Positions 1-13,416 of a stretch of DNA of 64,000 bases are shown here, one piece after another. Under the pieces are notes generated by a model, which worked only from the letters and a program-made list of their open reading frames with translations, made no database searches and was not told the DNA's origin. The translations under genes were made by a program, and so were the position numbers. Positions within the stretch are counted from its first letter, which is position 1; each line of letters begins with the position of its first letter. The stretch is from Physella acuta (taxonomy: Eukaryota > Mollusca > Gastropoda > Physidae), in NCBI RefSeq assembly GCF_028476545.1, contig NW_026731669.1:1292501-1356500 (forward strand), written 5' to 3'.

Positions 1-323
1 AAATGAATACATAACCTAAATCAATAGCTAAATATATCATATAGGCAAGAAATTAACTTTTAACTGCAGTGTTTGCGAGCAGGATTTCCTATATAATATA
101 TATTATATAAACAGCAGCCATTTGTAAAATAGAGTTGCCTTCCCCTGATCTCGCGCTATAAGTTAACAAAGAAAGAACTTTAACAAGATGGCTGCTATAG
201 TAAATGAGCATGGTTGCATCTGTTGGAAACATCGCTAGTATTAATTTATTATTGAAAAGTTTTAATTCAATTGTTTGAAAACAGGTAGATCTACATAAAT
301 AAAACAAGGAAACATTTGTGTAT

Positions 324-999
324 GGCCAAGGCTATTCCCAGCCGTTTGGGAATAGCCGTATTGGGGCTATTCCCAGCCGACTGTGAATAGCCCCAATAGG
401 GCCAATACGGCTATTCACAGTCGGCTGTCATTTCATGCTAAATACGACTGTGAATAATATCTTAAAATAATAAAAGCATTTATTGTGACTGGGGAATGAG
501 GTATAGATTAAGAGAGCAGTGCTATTTTTATTTTGTTAGGCTATAAAAAAGTTATTACAATTAAAGTTTAGTTTAGCTTTTAGGTTCATATCAGACATAT
601 CTGCTACAGGCTACGTAGGTCATAGATGATCAATTATGCACTCTAAATCTATACACTAGAATATAATCAAATCAGCTATAATTCACAGGTTCCATCACAC
701 TTTTGTGTTTTTTCCTCTCTTTTTTTTTTTTTTTTGCTGATATGCCAACAATAACGTCACAAAAAAAAAATTAACAAAAGTAACCCTTTGATGAGTAACA
801 TAAGTAACTGAAAAAATATTTTGATATTAAGATTGAAAGGCATAGATTAAAAGTCATAAAAATAGGGCATCTGATGGATTTGAACCCACACCTTCTGGCA
901 CGGCAGCCACTCCCAATGTTAGGTATTTTTAACATTAAATCTATCAAAAACGGTCACGTGAATACGGCTATTCACAGTCGACTGTGAATAGACACTTCG
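324..999. mobile_element. Palindrome-rich insertion with 9-bp target duplication
   Basis: A 676-bp insertion flanked by the direct repeat TTTGTGTAT (315-323 and 1000-1008). Copy 2 of the locus shows an empty site near 17965, with a single related TTTTTGTAT. The ends are built from inverted motifs such as GGCTATTCCCAGCCG and CAGTCGACTGTGAATAG, so each end folds on itself. A 9-bp target duplication is typical of MULE elements, so a non-autonomous MULE-like foldback is the best guess. A minus-strand segment near 860-920 contains GGGTTCAAATCC, which resembles a tRNA B box, so a SINE fragment may be nested inside. Confidence 0.6.
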
Positions 1000-1174
1000 T
1001 TTGTGTATTTTTCAAAACACAAATCCTCCTCAAAATGTGAAATAATTATTAAAGTTTAAGGAGTCACCTGTTTTTCACATTACTAGTCGCGGGCGATTTT
1101 ACGTACCCAAAACGATAGATTACCAAAATTCCATTTTATTCGCCGCTTCACGTTCACCTCCGGTTGAGCGTATT

Positions 1175-1300
1175 TTAATATTATAGATCTAGATCTAGTC
1201 TAGACCTACTAGAATCTAGATCTAGATTCTACAAATTCTAGATATGGAAGTCTAGGACTAGGCTCAGATTCTAGGTATAGAATCTACTAGATCTAGCTAA
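1175..1300. repeat. TCTAGA/AGATCT-rich low-complexity tract
   Basis: Imperfect repeats of AGATCTAGAT and ATTCTAG with many overlapping XbaI- and BglII-like palindromes. Similar tracts recur at 20205-20255, 23130-23260 and 54585-54795, so this is a genome-wide low-complexity family. Confidence 0.7.
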
Positions 1301-1369
1301 AAAATAATTGATTTAATTATTAAATCGAAAATTAATTAATAATAATTAGGGCTTAATAATAATAAGGCC

Positions 1370-1545
1370 CATGCTAGCCGGAAAAAGATACGCATGTGCA
1401 ATGGAGGGAAACTACGACTTGCCTTAGCGGCGATGTTTTTTATGGTACTGCTGCGCATGCGTGTGTTTACAACCGCAGACCCCTATGCCCTAACCCTAGC
1501 CGCAGGTCACTGCGCATGCGCAGAGCTATCTTTTGCTGACTAGAT
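1370..1545 (+). promoter_or_regulatory. Candidate promoter with NRF-1-like sites, zinc-finger copy 1
   Basis: A CpG-containing island in AT-rich surroundings. It holds TGCGCATGCGTG at 1452-1463 and a perfect palindromic NRF-1-type site, TGCGCATGCGCA, at 1511-1522, plus an ETS-like CCGGAA near 1379. NRF-1 sites of this form mark TATA-less animal promoters. The block sits upstream of the first recognisable exon (3268) in the same orientation. The equivalent block in copy 2 (23310-23400) lacks the first site and has TGCGCATTTGCA for the second. The transcription start itself cannot be placed from the sequence. Confidence 0.45.
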
Positions 1546-1973
1546 AAAGACGTTGGGGCAAAAAATCTTTTTCTGAATAGTCACTTCGTAATAATAATAT
1601 TTACGACTTTAAGAAGTGGTAATCTATGGTTTTAGGCACGTATAGTGTGAAAAAAAGGTGACTTGTTAAACGTTAGTAGGCCTAGGCCTAGGCCCTAATT
1701 AATAATTATTTCAAATTTTTTGGAGGACTTATGTTTTAAAAGTTACAAAAAATTTTCATTCATGTAGATCTACCTGTTTTCAAGCAGTTGCATTACAACT
1801 TTTCAGTAATAAATGAAGACTAGCAATGTTTTCATTGCAAAGCAAGCCTTTTACTTTAGCAGCCATCTTTAAGTATTTTTTGGTAAAATTATAATTAGAG
1901 ATTCAGGGGAAATCACTCTAATATACAGCTGCTTTAAGCTTATTTCTGTCCTATAGTGATATATTTTAGCCAT

Positions 1974-2238
1974 TCTTCCTTCGTAATTATTGTGTTGGAA
2001 GAGATCCCCTCCAACACAAGTATACGCGTCAACTGGTTGTGCGCCATTGAGGCCATTGACTCCAATTTCATAGCCTTTGTCCAACCAAGAACAATCTACA
2101 AGGTAACAGTTGTTTGATTTTGGAGTTTTCTCTCCTAGAAGAGTGGCTGTCAATGGGCCTCATCTGCCTGTGAGTTCGAACTTGAGAGTTTTCGGTTTAG
2201 CAACCATGAGCTTTACCGACTTGACCACGCCGACCTCA
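1974..2238 (-). mobile_element. tRNA-derived SINE, family B, full-length copy
   Basis: Read on the minus strand it begins GAGGTCGGCGTGGTCAAGTC (a tRNA-like A-box region), continues with a B-box-like GAGTTCGAAC-type motif, a body shared with 40760-40990 and a tail near TACGAAGGAAG. Target duplications TTTAGCCAT lie at 1965-1973 and 2239-2247. It is not seen in copy 2 of the duplicated locus, so it probably arrived after the duplication. Confidence 0.8.
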
Positions 2239-2247
2239 TTTAGCCAT

Positions 2248-3267
2248 GGATTTTGGTTTGTTATTCAGTTATCTATAATTTTTGACACACATATATCACA
2301 TACTTCTATTAAAACCTTAACAAAGAGGCAAATTTTTTTCACATTACTAGCCTTGGCTGATTTTACACAGCTAAAACTATAGATTACCCTTTAAGTTATT
2401 AACTTAAACACTTAAAATTTCCTGATTTAGAATCTACTCAATCCACTGTTAAATAGAACTAGACCTACCAGAGCAACTAGAATAGATTTCTGTATCTTTA
2501 ATGTAAAGATCTCAAAAGTCAAAAATAAATTTATTAGATCTAGTTAGATTTCTAAAAGGGAAAATAATAGTAAAATAATCTGCCAATCAAATCAGCCAGG
2601 GTGTAAGCAGCCAACAACAGATCTCATGAGTCATCTTTCCTGATATTAGGTATAGTCCATCTTTATAGGTTCAGCTTCAACTTCCCTTCGATATGTGTTT
2701 CTTGGTTCAACCTCTTTTGAACTTTCTATGTGGGTTCCGCCACAATGTGTCATTAAGTTTTTTTGTACATGGTAAATTTTTTATCTTTGTACTTCTTTGT
2801 TTCTTTTTGTAACTGAGTAGGTCTATCTATTGATCTATACTGACTTATGATATTCTAGCAGTAAACTGCTTTAGCCTTTTGATATATGACCTAGGGCCTA
2901 CATGATTTAACTACTATTAAAACCTGGCTTAACTTTTTTTAAATTATTGTTCATTTAAAAAAAGTTAAAATGCTATCTACCTGTAGGCTGTACAGGGGAC
3001 AGACTAGTATAGTACTTGACTAGTGGTTGCTTATATATTGACTGCTGTTTAAACTAATTATGAAATTAAATTCACAAAATGCCCCTGAGTTAATCTAGAT
3101 TAAAAGTTTTAATATTACATCTAAGTGTCAATAATTCTGCAAGTGTCACTTTTTATTATGTTATTATCATAACTTATTAGAGGTCACTTTTACTTTGCCT
3201 ATATAACCAATAGGGTGCAGCTTCTGTTTTTAGTCTGTGGTTTAAATGGTTGACGTTTGTGTTTCAG
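2248..3267. other. Non-coding upstream region, zinc-finger copy 1
   Basis: AT-rich sequence between a SINE and the first recognisable exon. I see no open reading frame with coding character. Its downstream part (about 3040-3267) is alignable with 23560-23935 in copy 2. It presumably holds intron, and perhaps an untranslated or short coding first exon, because the exon at 3268 starts in codon phase 2. Confidence 0.5.
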
Positions 3268-3344
3268 TTTATGCTGTGGGCAACATGGAATACACTGGAT
3301 ACTGCACTGAACATGTCCCTTTAAAGATTGAATCAGATTCAAAG
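3268..3344 (+). CDS. Zinc-finger gene copy 1, N-terminal coding exon A
   Basis: A 77-nt exon bounded by TTTCAG and GTAAAA. Two leading bases finish a codon from an unseen upstream exon, followed by 25 codons that end in phase 0. Only this frame is open: it encodes a short acidic segment with YAVGNMEYTGYCTEH early and KIESDSK at the end. The same exon, with identical length and phase, occurs at 23936-24012 with four or so amino-acid differences, which supports it as coding. I do not recognise a domain. It would join the exon at 5343, making a non-finger N-terminal region ahead of the C2H2 array. Confidence 0.65.
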
Positions 3345-3419
3345 GTAAAATACTTCTTCTTTGCGATTATAATTGATTATAACCAATAAATTTGTCCGTA
3401 CAATTTTTGTGTATTTGGG

Positions 3420-3545
3420 TCTATGATAAATTCCCAAATTGCACTTGCCAGAAGGCTAATTTCAAGAATGGCAGAAAGGACATTTTCCTGAAAGCCATTT
3501 GCCCGAATGTCGTTTGCCCGGAAAATTGTTAATATTAAATAATAA
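3420..3545. repeat. Degenerate GCCATTTGCCCGAATG repeat
   Basis: Several imperfect copies of a motif around CATTTGCCCGAAYGYC in both orientations. The same block is present in the copy 2 intron (24180-24325), so it entered before the duplication. The family is unknown to me. Confidence 0.5.
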
Positions 3546-4249
3546 ATAATATCAATTAAAATTTGAGATTTTGAGTAAAAAATGACATTTGGTAATTAAC
3601 ATGTTGTTTACACATGTGTTGTTTACATCATGTGATTAATTAAAATATGTCACAAATTACATTCCTTATTTTTTTAGACTCAAATATCTTAATGGAGCAG
3701 TATGATAAACCAAGCCAATTTTTTTATCATTTGTAGATTTAATAACACTCACCCAATCTCCACCTAAACTTAATATCATATCCATTTAAACTTATGTCTA
3801 CCAAAACAATAAATGAATCCAACTTAAAGTATTGTAACAAAAACCTAACTGAAATAATGAATCTAAGCAAATCTTTTAAATTCTATTGGTAGTGACCGAT
3901 AGTAGTGATAAAAAAAATAATAATTAGTAAACAATATAGTTTTGTTCAGCTTTTAAAAAAAAAATGAAAAGCAAAACCTGCAATTTAAATTTAGAAAGGA
4001 ATTGTATTAATTTTATTAGACCCTCAGCCCTACTTTTATTTCAGAGTGATAAATAGATAAGTAGCCTATGTTATTTTATATTATTTTCTTTCTTTGTCAC
4101 TAATATCGTTAAATGTGTGCTTAAGCACAATGACTTTTTACAAATAACTACTTTACAAATTATTTTTCTCAAATGAGTACAACATTTAAAATATATAGGC
4201 CTTTAATTCAGATAAAAATTTGTTTCAAGGGGTGAAGTAGGGCCCTTTT

Positions 4250-5098
4250 TACAAGCTTTTATTTAACTCACTACCTCTGTCGACAGTCTGTCGTCAGTCA
4301 TCAGTCTAGATCGAAACGCAGGAGTGAAAATTTGGTCACTTCTACTTGACCAATAAGATTCACATTTGACACGTGGGTCAAGACACACGCGTCATCGCGT
4401 TCAATAGCTGCGCCATCAAGCTCAATGGCTGCGCCATCAAGTTCAGTAGGCGCGCAATCGTTTTTAGTCATGTAACTCTATTGTAAATTAAACATGTAAA
4501 GTACTGAAAAAAAATTCATAAAAAACGTATAATAAGCTTTTATGTAATAATGCGCTAAAAAGTAGAAAATAAATTATAGACTACTATTTAAATAACTAGA
4601 AAGAAAAGCGTGGGTGTCTTCCTTAACATTAGTAAAGGTATCCAATAGATACTAAAGTGACCCACGCTTTTCTTTCTAGTTATTTAAATAGTAGTCTATA
4701 ATTTATTTTCTACTTTTTAGTGCATTATTACATAAAAGCTTGTTATTAAAACGTTTTTTATGAATTTTTTACAAGCTTTTATTTAACTAACTTCCTCTGT
4801 CGACAGTCTGTCGTCAGTCGTCAGTCTAGATCGAAACACTGGAGTGAAATTTCAGTCACTTCTACTTGACAGATACTATTCACATTTGACACGTGGGTCA
4901 AGACATTAAGACAATGCAATCTGAAATTAAATTTGACTTAATTGGATGCCTAATAAATTTTTATGACTTAATTAAAATTTGGACCGAATTAGTAGGCATG
5001 TCTATCCAACCACACCACACACGTCTATAATTTATTTTCTACTTTTTAGTGCATTACTACATAAAATTTTGTTATTAAAACGTTTTTTTATTAATTTT
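4250..5098. mobile_element. Foldback MITE-like element, intron of zinc-finger copy 1
   Basis: Contains a long internal palindrome. The segment 4500-4625 is repeated inverted at 4655-4775, meeting around the motifs AAAGCGTGGGT and ACCCACGCTTT. A second partial direct copy follows from about 4770, with a CTCTGTCGACAGTCTGTCG motif near 4276 and 4795. Copy 2 lacks the insertion, passing directly from GGGGCCCTTTT to TTTTGCCACTG near 25075-25105. A related copy lies at 57539-58129, and an interrupted one lies at 32455-32580 plus 33530-33650. There is no coding capacity. Confidence 0.65.
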
Positions 5099-5342
5099 TT
5101 TTCTTCTTGTTTTGCCACTGATAAGCATTCAAGTGTTTATGACACAATGTGGTATATTATGTTTTCAAAGGTTTATTAGCTTTTAGACTTGTGTCTATAG
5201 TTGCAATTTTTAAAAATTGACCATTCATGTATAATAAAATCCAGTGATTGGGTTAGCAGTGCTTTACCACACCACAGCATCTGTTATAATGAATGTTTTT
5301 GTTACAGTTAACTAGTATAGTTTAGTATTCTGAAATTTTCAG

Positions 5343-5418
5343 ATGTACCATGGTGACAATTATACCAGAGACCTGGGTATTCAGGTACAGAGGATTGGTG
5401 TTGTGAACAATGACTGCG
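5343..5418 (+). CDS. Zinc-finger gene copy 1, coding exon B
   Basis: A 76-nt exon bounded by TTTTCAG and GTAAAT. It starts in phase 0 and ends in phase 1. It encodes MYHGDNYTRDLGIQVQ followed by RIGVVNNDC, then one base that pairs with the AT at the start of the next exon to make Asp. The exon in copy 2 (25278-25353) has the same length and phase and nearly the same sequence. The phase arithmetic 3344(0)-5343(0) and 5418(1)-5925(2 bases) links exons A, B and C into one open frame. The internal methionine could serve as a start codon if exon A is skipped. No domain recognised. Confidence 0.65.
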
Positions 5419-5689
5419 GTAAATAGAGTTTACTCATTTATTTTAATAGAATGGTTTTTTTTTCAGTACATACATGTCTGATATCTAACAATACTAATAT
5501 CTTTAAAGATCTATTTGTTCTGCCGCATGACAATAACTTTAACAATTCATGCTAGACTTTATCAGATAATACAAAATAATAGTGAAGCAAATGTCTAATA
5601 AATATCATTCTCTCCCAGTATACTGTTAATTAGCTCTGCTTGTTATAGTTTTTAAACAGTAAATTTAAAAAGTAAACCTTTTTGAGCTG

Positions 5690-5838
5690 GCGATCCATGG
5701 GGCAGATGAAGTGGAGTTTACCTGTTTGCGCAAAAAAAGATTAAGTGGTCAGCAATATGCCCATTCACTTTTACTTTCCTTACTGTCAGTTAGGTACCCA
5801 TCCGAGCTGAACATCCTACCGACCCCACTTTACACTTT
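5690..5838 (-). mobile_element. SINE family A fragment
   Basis: Minus-strand match to the body of the SINE at 8597-8854, with GGTACCTAACTGACAG and GCTGACCAC motifs, here lacking the tRNA-like head. It is shared with 25620-25772 in copy 2 and so is older than the duplication. Confidence 0.6.
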
Positions 5839-5924
5839 GGTTAGCAGTCATACACTCTATAATTTGGCCACACCATGTCTATTCCCCTAAAATTTGTCAT
5901 ATATATTTATGAAAATATTTTCAG

Positions 5925-7826
<1,902 letters not shown>

Positions 7827-7974
7827 GTAATGTGGTAAATGTATTACAGATTCCTCACATTTCATTGAACATAAATTAAAAACCTCTACTGAAATAAATC
7901 CAGAATGACCAGACACTTATCTTTTTTCTTTATTGTTTACAGAGTTTAGAGCAGTGGTGTGTATGGTGTGTTAG
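7827..7974 (+). promoter_or_regulatory. 3' untranslated region with polyadenylation signal, copy 1
   Basis: AATAAA lies at 7893-7898, about 70 bases after the ancestral stop. The copy 2 counterpart AATAAA is at 27408-27413. Conservation of this block in both copies supports a single 3' end for the gene. Confidence 0.5.
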
Positions 7975-8305
7975 GGTCTGTGGTGGGTGGTGTGTTGTGT
8001 GTGTTTCAGGAAACACAATAACTTGAGTACCATTTCACTTATGTTGACAAAACTTCATATTGTTTGCAGTTTTCTGTCAACATTTGAGCGACATCAGGTT
8101 AACGTAAGTGGTATGTGCTGTATTTCTGGTCTCTTAAAAGCCGATAACTTAAGTACCATTTTTAAAAAGTTTGTTAGATTAAATTTCAATTACGAGTATC
8201 AGATTGTATGCGCAGGTTTTAGCCAACTTTTGAACGATTTCTGGTTATTGGAAGTGTTATTTTCTTTCTGTGGAAACACAATAACTTGAGAAAGGTTTTA
8301 GTTAT
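7975..8305 (+). repeat. Dispersed AACTTGAGTACC repeat, copy in 3' flank
   Basis: Member of a family marked by ACACAATAACTTGAGTACC, TTTTGAGCGA and GGAAGTG modules. Other + strand members lie at 27485-27665 (continued at 31917-32225), 38210-38745 and 51480-52040; the far 3' part of the family occurs on the minus strand at 9190-9515, 34290-34660 and 36130-36370. No protein is encoded and no known family is assigned. Confidence 0.6.
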
Positions 8306-8311
8306 GCAAGT

Positions 8312-8584
8312 GGTCGTCCATAAATGACGTCACACTCTTAGGGTGGAAGAGGGTCCGTAACTTTGTGACGGTGTGTGATGAGGGGGGATCAGATTGTGCA
8401 ATGTCACACTTTTTCATTATAAAAAAGCAAAGTTAGAAAACGAATTTTAGACGTTATTTCGCGTTTTAGAAAGCTGTTTTAATAGGAATTAATTAAAATA
8501 CTCTATTTTGACTGAGTTGAGACAAGATTTTGGAAAAATATCGATGTTTAATGAAAAAATCAACTGCAATTTTGAGGGGTGTTA
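8312..8584. mobile_element. TGACGTCA-ended MITE, truncated copy
   Basis: Starts GGTCGTCCATAAATGACGTC, the terminal sequence of the fuller copy at 40005-40435. The right end is missing. One TGACGTCA lies at 8325-8332. The interior shares AAATATCGATGTTT and TCAACTGCAATTTTGAGG with the other copies. It is absent from copy 2 of the locus. Confidence 0.7.
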
Positions 8585-8596
8585 AATAAGCTCTCT

Positions 8597-8854
8597 GTGG
8601 GACGGGTGGTCTAGCGGTAAAGAGCTCGACTGCTAAGCCGTTAGTCTCGAGTTCGAATCCTGGTTCAAGTCAGTAGACCGTCCGAGTCCACTTAACTCTG
8701 ATGGGTACCTAACTCACGTTAGGGAAATTAAAGGCGGCTGGGCATAGTGCTGACCACACTATCTCTTCATATGCCGAGGTCACAGAAACAAGTGAGCTCT
8801 ACTTCACTTGCCCCATAGACCGTCAGGTTTGAAAGGGAAACTTTACTTACTTAC
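8597..8854 (+). mobile_element. tRNA-derived SINE, family A, full-length copy
   Basis: The A-box-like TGGTCTAGCGGTAAAGAGC and B-box GAGTTCGAATCC form the tRNA-like head. The body contains ACCTAACTCACGTTAGGGAA and GCGGCTGGGCAT motifs, and the tail is CTTTACTTACTTAC. Target duplications ATAAGCTCTCT are at 8586-8596 and 8855-8865. I recall the body module from pulmonate snail genomes, which supports the host assignment. It would need partner LINE machinery to move. Confidence 0.85.
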
Positions 8855-8873
8855 ATAAGCTCTCTAGGTATAC

Positions 8874-9096
8874 CAGAGGCGTAGCGAACTTTCCCGGCGC
8901 CCGGGGACAAACTTTCGATTTGCACCCCCCCCTCAAACTTTCAATTTGCACCCCCCCCCCCCCTCGAACTTTTTGTTTGCACCCCCCCATCAAACTTTCT
9001 GTCAATTTGTTTTTCCAACCCATTTTGGCGCCCCCCCCCCCCCCACCCCTAAGGTCGGCGCCGGGGACATATGTCCCCCCCCCCGCTACGCCTCTG
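8874..9096. mobile_element. hAT MITE, CAGAGGCGTAGCGA family
   Basis: Terminal inverted repeats CAGAGGCGTAGCG and CGCTACGCCTCTG, with a perfect 8-bp target duplication AGGTATAC at 8866-8873 and 9097-9104. Together these mark a non-autonomous hAT. The interior is rich in poly-C tracts alternating with TTGCACC and AACTTT modules, and includes GGCGCCGGGGACATATGTCC. The copies at 28196-28432, 60697-60825 and the right end at 58190-58249 belong to the same family. Confidence 0.9.
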
Positions 9097-9104
9097 AGGT
9101 ATAC

Positions 9105-9566
9105 TGATTGCTAAAGTCAACTCGGCTTGACCTAACGAGCGTTTCTTTGTGTGTGTGTGTGGGGGGGGGGGCAGTCTATGTTATGTTATTCTAAAAGCAG
9201 AAATGACTTAAGGACCTGTCTGCTGATTTTGTCGAATATTCTCCCACAGAAGTCTGGAAAAAGTCTGGAATTTCACTTACAAATAAACCGGGAATAACTT
9301 GCCCTAAATTTTCTCGAATATTCTTGTATAAAACTAAGGGAGATGGCACATCGTAGCAAAAAATAATTGCGCACCTAGAGAATGAAAAACAATATGTTCA
9401 TAATAGTGCGGAATATTATTATGCGTTTTTGAGAAATTGGAAATAGCGTAAATTACTATTACCGGTCAACGGAAATTACTCAAAATTTGTCGGAAGGCAG
9501 ATAATTTGATTTTTTACCTAACTTATGTTAGGGAAACAAAGGCGGCTAGGCATCGTGCTGACCACA
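9105..9566. repeat. End block of duplication copy 1 with dispersed repeat and SINE fragment
   Basis: Aligns with 34215-34710. It includes the minus-strand dispersed repeat with GAGAAATTGGAAATAGCG (about 9430) and a SINE A body fragment from about 9516, with CTTATGTTAGGGAAACAAAG. There is no gene. Confidence 0.6.
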
Positions 9567-9599
9567 TCTAAGAAAATAGGATTGGAAATGCTTAGATTA

Positions 9600-9905
9600 G
9601 GTAGTCCAAACTGGCGAAAAAGTGCGTTTTAGGGTCAGTTTTTGCGGTTTTCAAAAATAAAATTTCACTACTTCTGGTTGTCCTATAAGAATAAAAATTA
9701 TATGTCAATAAAGTTTAAGCCTTTACCTGTCGTAATCTGGTTTTTTTATATCTGTAACACATGTTTGAATGTGTTTTATATTTGTTTGAAAAGTATCAGT
9801 TACGTCAACAAATTTCACTGTTTTGCGAGTACCGATCGACCCCACACTGTTTCATTTGGTTGCGGCTTCGCAATGACGATATATACACGAAAACAAACTA
9901 ATTCT
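9600..9905. mobile_element. Terminal fragment of the GGTAGTCCAAACT element
   Basis: Starts GGTAGTCCAAACTGGC, which is the terminal inverted repeat of the 4.2-kb insertion at 27668-31916, and continues collinear with the reverse complement of that insertion's right end (31916 to about 31640). It then matches about 31160-31205 and is cut off at the LTR element. It shows that the family is dispersed. Confidence 0.7.
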
Positions 9906-10116
9906 GTGGTGGATTGGGCCGTTCTATTATAATACACTGACGAGAAGCCGCGTTGGTTGTGTAGAGATCTTTTAATCAGCCACCATGATGGAAAACACAG
10001 GAACAGGAAGTGACAAGATAATAATATACAAGGGCATCACTCAAAACAACATTATAAATAAAAGACTAATACAAGAAGAGTGAGTTCCCTTGACTTCACA
10101 ATTCTCAATATATTAC
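9905..10116 (-). repeat. 3' LTR of the Gypsy element
   Basis: The outer 84 bases nearest position 10116 match the other LTR with about two differences, while the rest is more diverged. The left boundary at 9905 is fixed by where homology to the interrupted GGTAGTCCAAACT element stops. Confidence 0.7.
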
Positions 10117-13100
10117 ATCCCTTTACCCTTAGTAAACAACAACACAGCTCTCAATAGAACAAATGATAGTATCCTAAAATCACCAAATATATTGTAACAT
10201 GAACATTATATGATTTGAATCATTTGGTAGATTACACCCTTACAAACAAATGCAAAATATGCTACAACATAATTAAAATACAAAACAATGATGTCAAAGT
10301 CCTCTTGACCTTTAAAATCACAGGTCTAACTTATCTGGGACTTTGATTGTCCTGTTTGACCTTCTCAGTGGCTTTTGATTTGGTGACTCAAGATTCTGAC
10401 CATCTGGACTCTCTAGCTCAGGAAGTCCAGGATCTAAATCATTAATTCCAGAATTTACATTTTCTGACTCTAGACTACTTGGTTCACTCATATCAACAGA
10501 ACTTGGTTGTGGAACAAACTGAGTTGGTGTGAACTGTTCAGATTTGGTGGTGATTGATAGATTCACACTTATTATCTGCACAAGTTATTTTTAACTGGTC
10601 TGCATGTCTACGGACAATAAGTCCATCATTTGTTTTTACTTTATAAGACACAGGTCCTGTACATTGAACAATTTGACCTGGCATCCATTTTTCCCCTCTC
10701 CCATAATTTCTCAGATACACATTATCATTAACTCCAAATTCTCTCTCAATGAATGTTTTGTCATGATTTACTTTTTGTGTATGTTGATGTTGGGAAACAG
10801 ACCTTTGAACAGTTGGATGTAGTAGGTCAAGGTGAGTTTAAATTTTCCTACCACATAACAATTCGCATGGTGCAACACCTGTTGTTATATGAGGAGTTGT
10901 GCGGTGTTTGGCTAAGAACCTGTTTACTCTTTCCCTGAGAGAAAATTTGTTACCGGTACTCATTTTTACCATAGCGGTATTGAATATGCCTACCGCTCTT
11001 TCAGCCAAACCATTCCCAGCAGGATGATAGGGTGATGTGGTTATGTGCTCAATACCATTTGCTACACAAAACAGTTTAAACTCATGAGCAGTGAAACTAG
11101 GCCCATTATCTGAAACAATTTGATCAGGTAATCCATGAGTTGAAAATATTTCCTTAAGTTCAATAATGGTATCACTTGCAGTGATTGTGTTCATGATTTT
11201 AACTTCTAACCACTTAGAATGTGAATCAATAACAATTAAGAACATTTTGTTCATGAAGGGTCCTGCGAAATCTATATGTATACGTTTCCGTGGTTCGATT
11301 GGCCAGTCCCAGTTTTGCAAAGGTTCTGTAGCTGGTTGATTTGAATGTTGTGCACAGCTTGAACAAAGCTTTACATATTTTTCAATATCAGCATCCATAT
11401 GTGGCCACCAGAACCACGATCGTGCCAGGCTCTTCATTTTGGAAGAACCAAGATGAGCATCAAGTGTTTTAAGATGTTCAGTGTCATTCTTACCAGTTAT
11501 ATACACATTGTCAAAGTAAACAAAAACATTTGGAATATCCTTAAAGATACTGTCCATGACAGCCTGGAAAATTCCAGGGCTAGATGATATACCAAAACAT
11601 AGTCTTTCATATTGGTAGAGTCCTTTATGTGTGTTTATTGTCGTATAGACTTTTGAATCTGGATGCAGTTCTAGTTGAGTGTAAGCATGACTAAAGTCTA
11701 ATTCAGCGACTTTGTCTCCTCCTGCTAAATTCAAAGAAATTTCCTCAATGTTAGGAATAGGGTACCTATTTAGCTCTATTTACTTATTCAGTGTAGCTTT
11801 ATAGTCTCCACAAATTCTTACAGAACTATCCTTCTTTAACACTGGCACAATGGGCGTTGCCCAATCGGAATAGTCTACCTTCTTTATGATGCCGTTAGAT
11901 TCCCATCTACTTAGCTCATTTTCAATTTTATCCCTCATTGCATAAGGTGGAACTCTAGCTTTGCAGTATCTTGAATTTGTGTCTTTAATGCTTATCTTCA
12001 CTGTCCTATCATTTAGTAACCCTGAACTACCCAAGACACATTCATTTTCAGATACAACTTTATTTATTGAAGTGAAACTAGATTCTCTTGCTTTGTTCAC
12101 TGAAAATATACTCCCCCAGTCTAACATAAGATCAACTAACCAGTTCCTACCTAGTAATGGTGGTCCGTTTCCTTCAACCACAAGAAGAGGAAGTTTAAAA
12201 CTTTGACCATTATAGCTTACATGAACCATACACTCTCCTATCACCGGAACATTGTCACCTGTGAATGTTGTTAGGCACTTGTGACATGGCTGTAGAGGCA
12301 CTGATCCTCCTGTGACAGCGTCAAAGTCCTTCTTTGTGATGACGGTTAGAGATGCTCCCGTGTCAAGTTGGAAGATGATGCTCTTACCGTTGATATAAAC
12401 TAGTACGTTGATGGGATTATGACTTGTTGATTTCACAGAGAACAGGTTGAACTCCGGCTGCGAATCAGTTTGAGCATTTTCACTGGTAGAGTGGTTCATT
12501 GGTTGGGTTAGGCTGTCTTGGTGACAATTAACATAGTGCTGCCTTTGGTTGCGGTACTGTCTTGACTGGCTAGATCTAGCAACAGACGAAGACTTTTCAA
12601 AGCAGGCCTTGGCAATGTGACCTTGCTTACTGCACTTATAGCAAGTTGCTGACTTGAACTTGCATCGATGAGATGCATGGGGACCGTTGCATCGATCTAG
12701 GATTTGAACTTGCAGGCTGTTTAGCATAAGTTGAACTGCTCTGATGGAGTTGGTGTTTGTTGACTAACCTGCTGTCTACTGCATGGATCCCTGAGGGCGC
12801 CAGCGATCTGGCTGCCTCGGATGACTGCTGGAATGAAGTTGCAAGTTGTATTGCTTTTTCCAAAGTTAGATCTGACTCGAGAAGCAACTTTCTTTGAACA
12901 TCAGGGCTGTTTACACCTGTCACAAACTTTTCACATAGTCTGTCAGACAGCGTGTCCCCGAATTCAATAAATTCACTTAGATGACGTAAAGCAGCAACAT
13001 ATTCTGATATTGATTCGTTTGGTTGACCAGTCCTACCGTCAAATCTGGTTCTACACAGGAACTTGGGTGGTGCGGGCGCATGGTGGTCTGTTAGCAGTTT

Positions 13101-13416
13101 GCTCAGCTCGTTAAAGCTCTTGGTAGCTGGACTAGCTGGTGCGCATAAGTCCTTTAATAGCCTAAAAAATTGTTGAGGCCCTATGACTGTTAACAAAACA
13201 GCTCTCTTTTTGGCTTCTATCGTCACGTCGTTAGCTTCAAGGTAAAAGCTTAACCTATCCAGATAATCATGAATGGTTTCGTCATTCGAATTAAATTCTT
13301 TCATCTGGCCATACAGCGCCATTATCCTAGAAATACTTAGCCGATATGCTCTAGCAAGCTTCTTTTTAAGTAAGCATGTGCTCTTTTTCTGTGGATGATC
13401 TATCCTCGTCGCCAAA

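Noticed and set aside
8597-8670. tRNA-like gene at the head of the SINE (also 40760-40830)
   Set aside because: A and B boxes are present, but the fold is incomplete and each is followed by a SINE body and enclosed by target duplications, so these are SINE heads and not functional tRNA genes.
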